Of a stretch of DNA of 19,678 nt, positions 15,643 to 19,678 are shown piece after piece. Positions within the stretch are counted from its first letter, which is position 1. Each line of letters opens with the position of its first letter. Made by a program: the position numbers and the translations under genes. Origin of the DNA: Dehalococcoidia bacterium (GTDB lineage: Bacteria; Chloroflexota; Dehalococcoidia; Tepidiformales; Tepidiformaceae); contig SLAK01000347.1 of the NCBI GenBank assembly GCA_007126855.1, forward strand, positions 1 to 19,678. Direction: 5' to 3'. The notes under the pieces were generated by a model. The model searched no databases and was not told the DNA's origin. It was given only the letters and a program-made list of their open reading frames with translations.

Positions 15643-16179
15643 ATGCCCACTCCCCGTAAGGTGGCGATGCTGGAGGAGATCCGCCGAAGCATCGAAGGGG
15701 CCACGGTCGTGATCAGCGCAGATTACCGCGGGCTCTCCGTAGCCCAGATGACAAAACTGCGCCGCGCCCTCCGCCCCGCCGATGTCGAATTCCGCGTGGT
15801 CAAAAACACCATCGCCTCCATGGCCGCCGAAAAGGCCGGCCATCCCGATATGGCGCAGCTGCTCGATGGACCGTCTGCCTTCATCTTCGGCCGTGGCGAC
15901 CCCATCGCGCCTGCCAAAGCCCTTACCGAACACGTCCGCGATGAACGCCTCAACGTCACCATCCACGGTGGCTGGCTCGATGGCCGCGTGCTCAGCGCCG
16001 GTGAAGTCCAGGACCTCGCCGCACTGCCTTCGCGCGACCAGATGATCGCCGACGTCGTCGCCAAGATGCAGAGCCCGCTCTACAACTTCTCGGGGCTCCT
16101 CCAGTCCACCATCCGTAACTTCGCCGGCCTCATCGATGCCCGCGCAAACCAGCTCGAAGAAGCCGGCCAGGCCGCCTGA
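15643..16179 (+). CDS. rplJ: Large-subunit ribosomal protein L10
   Basis: A 178-residue stalk-base protein that binds 23S rRNA and carries the L7/L12 dimers through its C-terminal helix. Typical elements are KVAMLEEIRRSIEGATVVIS, DYRGLSVAQMTKLRRALR, FRVVKNTIASMAAEKAG and a C-terminal helix (LLQSTIRNFAGLIDARANQL). The start is ATG 15643, because AAGGAG lies 6 bases upstream; ATG 15637 directly abuts that motif and is unlikely. The gene is under the L10 leader. Unlike the common order rplK-rplA-rplJ-rplL-rpoB, the upstream neighbour is a CoA-transferase gene and rpoB does not follow. Confidence 0.96.
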   Translation: MPTPRKVAMLEEIRRSIEGATVVISADYRGLSVAQMTKLRRALRPADVEFRVVKNTIASMAAEKAGHPDMAQLLDGPSAFIFGRGDPIAPAKALTEHVRDERLNVTIHGGWLDGRVLSAGEVQDLAALPSRDQMIADVVAKMQSPLYNFSGLLQSTIRNFAGLIDARANQLEEAGQAA

Positions 16180-16209
16180 GCACCCCACCACACACAAGGA
16201 GCACATCCC

Positions 16210-16602
16210 ATGGCAACCAAAGTCGAAGACGCACTCGAAATCATTAAGGGCATGACCCTCCTCGAACTCCGCGACCTCAACAAGGCCATCGAAGACGAGT
16301 TCGGCATCACCGCCGCCGCCCCCATGATGATGGCCGGCGCACCCGGCGCTGGCGCCGAAGCCGCTGCCGCCCCCGCCGCCGAAGAAAAAGACGAATTCAC
16401 CGTCACCCTCAAGTCCTTCGGCGACAACAAGATCAACGTCATCAAGGCCATCCGCGAAGTCGTCAGCGGCCTCGGCCTCAAAGAAGCCAAGGACCTCGTC
16501 GAATCCGCCCCGGCCAAAGTCAAGGAAGGCGCCACCAAGGACGAAGCCGAGAGCATCAAGGCCAAGCTTTCCGAAGCCGGCGCCGAAATCGAGCTCTCCT
16601 GA
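16210..16602 (+). CDS. rplL: Large-subunit ribosomal protein L7/L12
   Basis: A 130-residue stalk protein that recruits translation GTPases. The N-terminal dimerisation/L10-binding region (VEDALEIIKGMTLLELRDLN) is followed by an Ala-rich hinge (about residues 37-57) and the conserved C-terminal domain with EFTVTLKSFGDNKINVIKAI, GLGLKEAKDLVESAP and KVKEGATKDEAE. It lies 30 bases after rplJ with AAGGAG 8 bases before the ATG, so it is presumably made in excess from the same mRNA, as usual. A strong intrinsic terminator 28 bases downstream closes the operon. Confidence 0.97.
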   Translation: MATKVEDALEIIKGMTLLELRDLNKAIEDEFGITAAAPMMMAGAPGAGAEAAAAPAAEEKDEFTVTLKSFGDNKINVIKAIREVVSGLGLKEAKDLVESAPAKVKEGATKDEAESIKAKLSEAGAEIELS

Positions 16603-16629
16603 CCGTTTCGCGTTCTACGCGTCAACGCC

Positions 16630-16664
16630 AAAGCGCCCGGCGGCATTGCCGGGCGCTTCTCTTT
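16630..16664 (+). terminator. Rho-independent terminator of rplJ-rplL
   Basis: AAGCGCCCGGC (16631-16641), loop GGCATT, GCCGGGCGCTT (16648-16658), then CTCTTT. It has an 11-base-pair perfect GC-rich stem with a pyrimidine tail directly after the rplL stop. Confidence 0.9.
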
Positions 16665-16698
16665 GCTCGCCGGCCAGGTGTCCCGGCCCGGCGAGCAA
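16663..16698. repeat. Second inverted repeat downstream of the rplL terminator
   Basis: TTGCTCGCCGG (16663-16673) and CCGGCGAGCAA (16688-16698), an 11-base-pair perfect stem with a 14-base loop, touching the end of the first terminator. It may be a back-up terminator or an insulating hairpin before xth. Confidence 0.6.
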
Positions 16699-16762
16699 CG
16701 TACCCAGGACTTCCTCCGCGCCGTCCTCGAACACGCCTAGCACGCCAGTCCGCGCATGACCA

Positions 16763-16790
16763 TTGCCACACCGGCGAAGCTCGCTAGAGT
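16763..16790 (+). promoter_or_regulatory. Sigma70-type promoter of xth (leaderless)
   Basis: TTGCCA at 16763-16768, a 16-base spacer and TAGAGT at 16785-16790. The ATG follows after 6 bases and no Shine-Dalgarno is present, so transcription probably starts at or next to the A of the ATG. Confidence 0.65.
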
Positions 16791-16796
16791 GACCCC

Positions 16797-17582
16797 ATGA
16801 AGGTCGTTACCTGGAACGTCAACTCCCTGCGCGCCCGCCTTGCCCGCACCATCGCCCTCGTCGAGCGCCACCAGCCCGATATCCTCTGCCTCCAGGAAAC
16901 CAAAGTCACCGACGAGCTCTTCCCCTTCGAAGAGTTCTCCCTCCTCGGCTACCACGCCGCCACCCACGGCCAGAAAAGCTACAACGGCGTCGCCATCCTC
17001 AGCCGCGAACCGCTCGACGACGTCACCAGGGGCTTCACTGGCGACCCCGCGCCCGAGCAATCCCGCGTCATCGCCGGCACCGCCGGCGGCATCCGTGTCG
17101 TCAATCTCTACGTCGTCAACGGCAAATCAATCGACCACCCCGACTACCAGCTCAAGCTCAAGTGGCTCGACGCACTCAACGACTGGCTCGCCGCCACCTG
17201 CCGCTTCGAAGAGCCCGTACTCATCGTCGGCGATTTCAACATCGCCCCCGAAGACATCGACGTCCACGACCCCGAGTTCTGGCGTGGCCAGGCCCACTGC
17301 ACCGACGCCGAACGTGAACGCTTCCGTGGCCTCATGACCGGCAGCCTGCGCGACCTCTTCCGCCAGTGCCATCCCGAAGACCAGCGCTTCACCTGGTGGG
17401 ACTATCGCAACGGCGCCTTCCACAAAGGCCACGGCCTTCGCATCGACCTCGCCCTGGCCACCCCCGTCCTGGCAGGGCGCTGCACCAGCGTCGACATCGA
17501 CCGCCAGGAGCGCAAACTCACCACCGGCGAAGGCAAACCCAGCGACCACGCCCCCGTCATCGTCGAGCTCGACTGGCCGTAG
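16797..17582 (+). CDS. xth: Exodeoxyribonuclease III family (AP endonuclease, XthA-like)
   Basis: A 261-residue endonuclease/exonuclease/phosphatase-fold enzyme of base-excision repair, cutting 5' to abasic sites and trimming 3' blocked ends. The expected motifs are all there: WNVNSLRAR at the N-terminus, ILCLQETKV with the metal-binding Glu34, YNGVAILSR, VNLYVVNG, IVGDFNIAP, FTWWDYRNGAFHKGHGLRID and the closing SDHAPVIVEL with the catalytic Asp-His. Length matches the ExoIII family (about 255-270). The start ATG is fixed by the promoter 6 bases upstream. It is monocistronic; the convergent vapC gene ends only 15 bases after its stop, so read-through between the two is likely unless the short ACCGT/ACGGT inverted repeat there acts as a stop. 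Confidence 0.95.
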   Translation: MKVVTWNVNSLRARLARTIALVERHQPDILCLQETKVTDELFPFEEFSLLGYHAATHGQKSYNGVAILSREPLDDVTRGFTGDPAPEQSRVIAGTAGGIRVVNLYVVNGKSIDHPDYQLKLKWLDALNDWLAATCRFEEPVLIVGDFNIAPEDIDVHDPEFWRGQAHCTDAERERFRGLMTGSLRDLFRQCHPEDQRFTWWDYRNGAFHKGHGLRIDLALATPVLAGRCTSVDIDRQERKLTTGEGKPSDHAPVIVELDWP

Positions 17583-17597
17583 TCACCGTTTCAGGCG

Positions 17598-18026
17598 CTA
17601 CGGTTCCACGGACTTGCCGTGCTGATCCAGCATGAGGACACGCAAGCCGGGAACCCGCTGGAACTCTGCGACGTTCCGCGTCAGCAATGCATGGGCGTCG
17701 GCCATCGTTGTTGCGGCGATGAGCAAATCTGCGGAGCCAACCGCGATACCTTGCTGTCGCAGCTCCACCCGTAGTTGCGCATGCACTCGTGCCTCGGATT
17801 CGCCGAACGGGATTACCGGACATCGGGAGACTGCCGCATCGATCAGCGCCAGTCGTCCGCTGCGACGAGAATCCGTGTCTGCAAGATGCGCGCCAACGAG
17901 CACCTCGGATACCGTGATTGAAGCCAGGAAGGACTCATCAGGGAGGGTGTGCAGCAGTTCTTCGGGCCGTTCGCGTCCTGTCCGCTCAATCTCGATGATG
18001 ATCGACGAGTCGACTACGATTCCCAA
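17598..18026 (-). CDS. PIN-domain ribonuclease toxin (VapC-like), module A
   Basis: A 142-residue PIN-domain protein, the toxin of a type II module; such toxins cut tRNA or rRNA with Mg2+. The acidic active-site set is present: Asp6 in VVDSSI, Glu41 in SEVLVG, Asp100 in SADLLIAAT, followed by LLTRNVAEF with the conserved Asn. The start is TTG 18026, inside the antitoxin gene (13-base overlap), so translation is coupled to it; no Shine-Dalgarno is visible. It is clearly paralogous to the toxin of module B just upstream, with a shared start MG-V-D-S and end (EF-V-GL-VL) but a diverged middle. The gene converges on xth. Confidence 0.9.
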   Translation of the reverse strand: MGIVVDSSIIIEIERTGRERPEELLHTLPDESFLASITVSEVLVGAHLADTDSRRSGRLALIDAAVSRCPVIPFGESEARVHAQLRVELRQQGIAVGSADLLIAATTMADAHALLTRNVAEFQRVPGLRVLMLDQHGKSVEP

Positions 18027-18268
18027 GGTTCTGTAACCACGGTCTCATTGATGAGTTCGCGTGCTGTCGCCAGGTCGCGCTCAAAGTCTTCGTCTACCGG
18101 TTCATCCTGCAGTCGCAACTCAAGGAAGCCTCGCAGTCCCCCCGACGGCCTGGAAGGCGGGATCCTCGCAACAACCTCACCGTCCTGCTCGATCTCCACC
18201 ACCTCGCCCCGCTCCAGGCTCTTGCGCACTTCGTCGCTCAGGCTGTTCACGTCTACGCGTATCGCCAT
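18014..18268 (-). CDS. Phd/VapB-type antitoxin, module A
   Basis: An 84-residue antitoxin (86 if read from GTG 18274). The N-terminal half, MAIRVDVNSLSDEVRKSLER with GEVVEIEQDGEVVARIPP, is the DNA-binding Phd/YefM-like fold. The C-terminal part (LQDEPVDEDFERDLATAREL) is acidic and helical, as expected for the toxin-wrapping segment. ATG 18268 is preferred because the -10 hexamer TAGACT ends 6 bases upstream, so transcription would start at this ATG; the GTG at 18274 touches the hexamer. The last residues PWES are shared with the module B antitoxin because that stretch also carries the toxin start. The protein probably represses its own promoter with the toxin as co-repressor. Confidence 0.87.
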   Translation of the reverse strand: MAIRVDVNSLSDEVRKSLERGEVVEIEQDGEVVARIPPSRPSGGLRGFLELRLQDEPVDEDFERDLATARELINETVVTEPWES

Positions 18269-18287
18269 GGCCACAGTCTAGCACCAC
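18188..18287 (-). repeat. Direct repeat copy A (antitoxin 5' end plus promoter)
   Basis: This 100-base block matches 18891-18990 with 8 mismatches by my alignment. It covers the -10 region and the first 27 codons of the antitoxin. The rest of the two modules has diverged strongly. Confidence 0.85.
18275..18280 (-). promoter_or_regulatory. -10 element of module A (leaderless)
   Basis: TAGACT on the minus strand, followed by GTGGCC and the ATG at 18268. A clear -35 is lacking. TGGCCA and the nearby TACGCGTA are short palindromes that could serve as operator half-sites. Confidence 0.5.
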
Positions 18288-18321
18288 GCATACCGGGGAC
18301 CCGGCGTACGCGCCTACCCGG

Positions 18322-18729
18322 TCATCCGGCGCTCGGGCCCGGCAGCACCTCAAGCCCTCGCACCTGCGCGAACTCCCGCACATTGTAGGTCATTACCGAA
18401 TGTCCATTCGCAAGAGCCGTCGCCGCGATTATCAGGTCGCGCTCACCGATGGGCGTCCCCGCCCGGCGCAGCCCCACCTGTAGGCGGGCATGCTCCCGGG
18501 CTTCCCGTGCAGCGAAGGGAAGCATCGGAAGTTCGCGCGTCACCACCTCCAGGAAGCGCTCGCGATAGGCGCGAGCCCGATCCGTGCGAGCCATCAGGAC
18601 CCCGACAAGGAGCTCCGACAGGACGATGCCCGACAGGAAACCAGTCTCATCTTGCCCGAAGGAGGGTATGGTATCCCTTCCCTGTCGCTCGAGCTCGACG
18701 AGCACCGAGGTGTCAATTACGACTCCCAA
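18322..18729 (-). CDS. PIN-domain ribonuclease toxin (VapC-like), module B
   Basis: A 135-residue PIN-domain toxin. Active-site residues visible are Asp6 in VVIDTSVL, Glu39 in LSELLVG, Asp98 in ERDLIIAATA, and Asn116 in VMTYNVREF. The start is TTG 18729 within the antitoxin gene (13-base overlap), the same arrangement as module A. It is a paralogue of the module A toxin, but the helical clip region (about residues 45-90) differs, suggesting a different RNA target or a different cognate antitoxin grip. It ends 47 bases before the module A promoter block, so the modules could be transcribed separately or by read-through from B into A. Confidence 0.9.
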   Translation of the reverse strand: MGVVIDTSVLVELERQGRDTIPSFGQDETGFLSGIVLSELLVGVLMARTDRARAYRERFLEVVTRELPMLPFAAREAREHARLQVGLRRAGTPIGERDLIIAATALANGHSVMTYNVREFAQVRGLEVLPGPSAG

Positions 18730-18971
18730 GGAGTTGGTCCAATCGGTGCGTTCCCGGATTCGCGGATGCGCCGGAGATCGTCTGTGAAGTTCTCGTCTGG
18801 CGGGCCAAGCTTTGCCAGTTCTTCAGCTAGCCGACCGAGCGTGCCAGGCCGCGCCCCCGGCTCCAGCCGGCCCACAACCTCCCCATCCCGCTCAATCTCC
18901 ACCACTTCGCCGCGCTCCAGGCTCTCGCGCACCTCGTCGCTCAGGCTGTTCACATCCACGCGTATCGCCAT
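18717..18971 (-). CDS. Phd/VapB-type antitoxin, module B
   Basis: An 84-residue antitoxin (86 if read from ATG 18977). Its first 36 residues (MAIRVDVNSLSDEVRESLER, GEVVEIERDGEVVGRL) are almost the same as in module A. The remainder (RPGTLGRLAEELAKLGPPDE, then NFTDDLRRIRES) is unrelated apart from the PWES end. This is the classical split: a conserved DNA-binding half and a diverged toxin-neutralising half. ATG 18971 is preferred as it lies 6 bases after the -10 hexamer TAGACT; ATG 18977 touches that hexamer. The ABC-transporter gene upstream ends 46 bases before. Confidence 0.87.
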   Translation of the reverse strand: MAIRVDVNSLSDEVRESLERGEVVEIERDGEVVGRLEPGARPGTLGRLAEELAKLGPPDENFTDDLRRIRESGNAPIGPTPWES

Positions 18972-18990
18972 GGCCATAGTCTAGCACCAC
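18891..18990 (-). repeat. Direct repeat copy B (antitoxin 5' end plus promoter)
   Basis: Partner of the block at 18188-18287, at an offset of 703 bases. Most of the 8 differences fall in third codon positions, which suggests purifying selection on the antitoxin N-terminus. Confidence 0.85.
18978..18983 (-). promoter_or_regulatory. -10 element of module B (leaderless)
   Basis: TAGACT on the minus strand followed by ATGGCC and the ATG at 18971. The palindrome ATGGCCAT overlaps the start and may be part of the operator. Confidence 0.5.
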
Positions 18991-19023
18991 ACTCACCGCG
19001 CCCCGCCGACTGCCTGGGAATCC

Positions 19024-19678
<655 letters not shown>

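Noticed and set aside
14189..15712. Plus-strand frame of 507 residues over the CoA-transferase gene and L10 leader
   Set aside because: Ser/Pro-rich out-of-frame translation; it would run through the leader RNA and into rplJ.
17584..17604. ACCGT/ACGGT inverted repeat between xth and vapC
   Set aside because: Only 5 base pairs with a 10-base loop and no T-run; too weak to call a terminator.
17598..19000. Mobile island carrying the toxin-antitoxin modules
   Set aside because: No transposase, integrase, tRNA or flanking target-site repeats seen; the only repeat is the modules' own shared 5' block.

Overview
The window is GC-rich chromosomal DNA with bacterial gene organisation. It most likely comes from a member of the Chloroflexota, possibly a Dehalococcoidia/Tepidiforma-type lineage. 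The grounds are indirect: very high GC at third positions, lipoproteins with Thr-Pro linkers right after the lipobox, frequent GTG/TTG starts, and a repeated arrangement of a -10 hexamer 6-7 bases before the start codon, which suggests leaderless mRNAs. The assignment is an inference from style and gene content, not from a search.

Layout. 1-749 (minus) is a nearly complete larB. 824-2910 (plus) holds an M23 peptidase lipoprotein, an unrecognised protein and a SAM methyltransferase. Alanine racemase (3016-4209, minus) is divergent from a large TPR/lytic-transglycosylase lipoprotein (4282-6489, plus). M23, alr and the transglycosylase form a peptidoglycan-themed group. 6551-13631 (plus) is a typical origin-proximal cluster: rpmH, rnpA, yidD, a block of five parS sites, a BamB-like beta-propeller lipoprotein, yidC, jag/khpB, a PfkB-type kinase, parA, parB and a RidA-family gene. 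Many of these genes overlap by 1-47 bases and look translationally coupled. dnaA is not in the window.

After this come a small minus-strand gene (13704-13904), an acetyl-CoA hydrolase/transferase-family gene (14113-15429) with a recognisable promoter, an L10 leader with an attenuator-like hairpin, and rplJ-rplL closed by a strong terminator. Next is xth (exonuclease III family) with a leaderless promoter. The right end is all minus strand: two tandem Phd/VapB-VapC toxin-antitoxin modules, which share almost identical promoters and antitoxin N-termini but have diverged antitoxin C-termini and toxins, and then the 3' part of an oligopeptide ABC-transporter ATPase running off the edge.

The observations most worth a second look are the parS cluster (one site lies inside the yidD reading frame and one matches the classical 16-mer exactly), the recurrent leaderless promoter arrangement, the PfkB gene whose conserved N-terminus is encoded upstream of its first in-frame ATG, and the duplicated toxin-antitoxin modules. 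I did not find a clearly unprecedented multigene system. No rRNA, tRNA, CRISPR array or transposase was seen.
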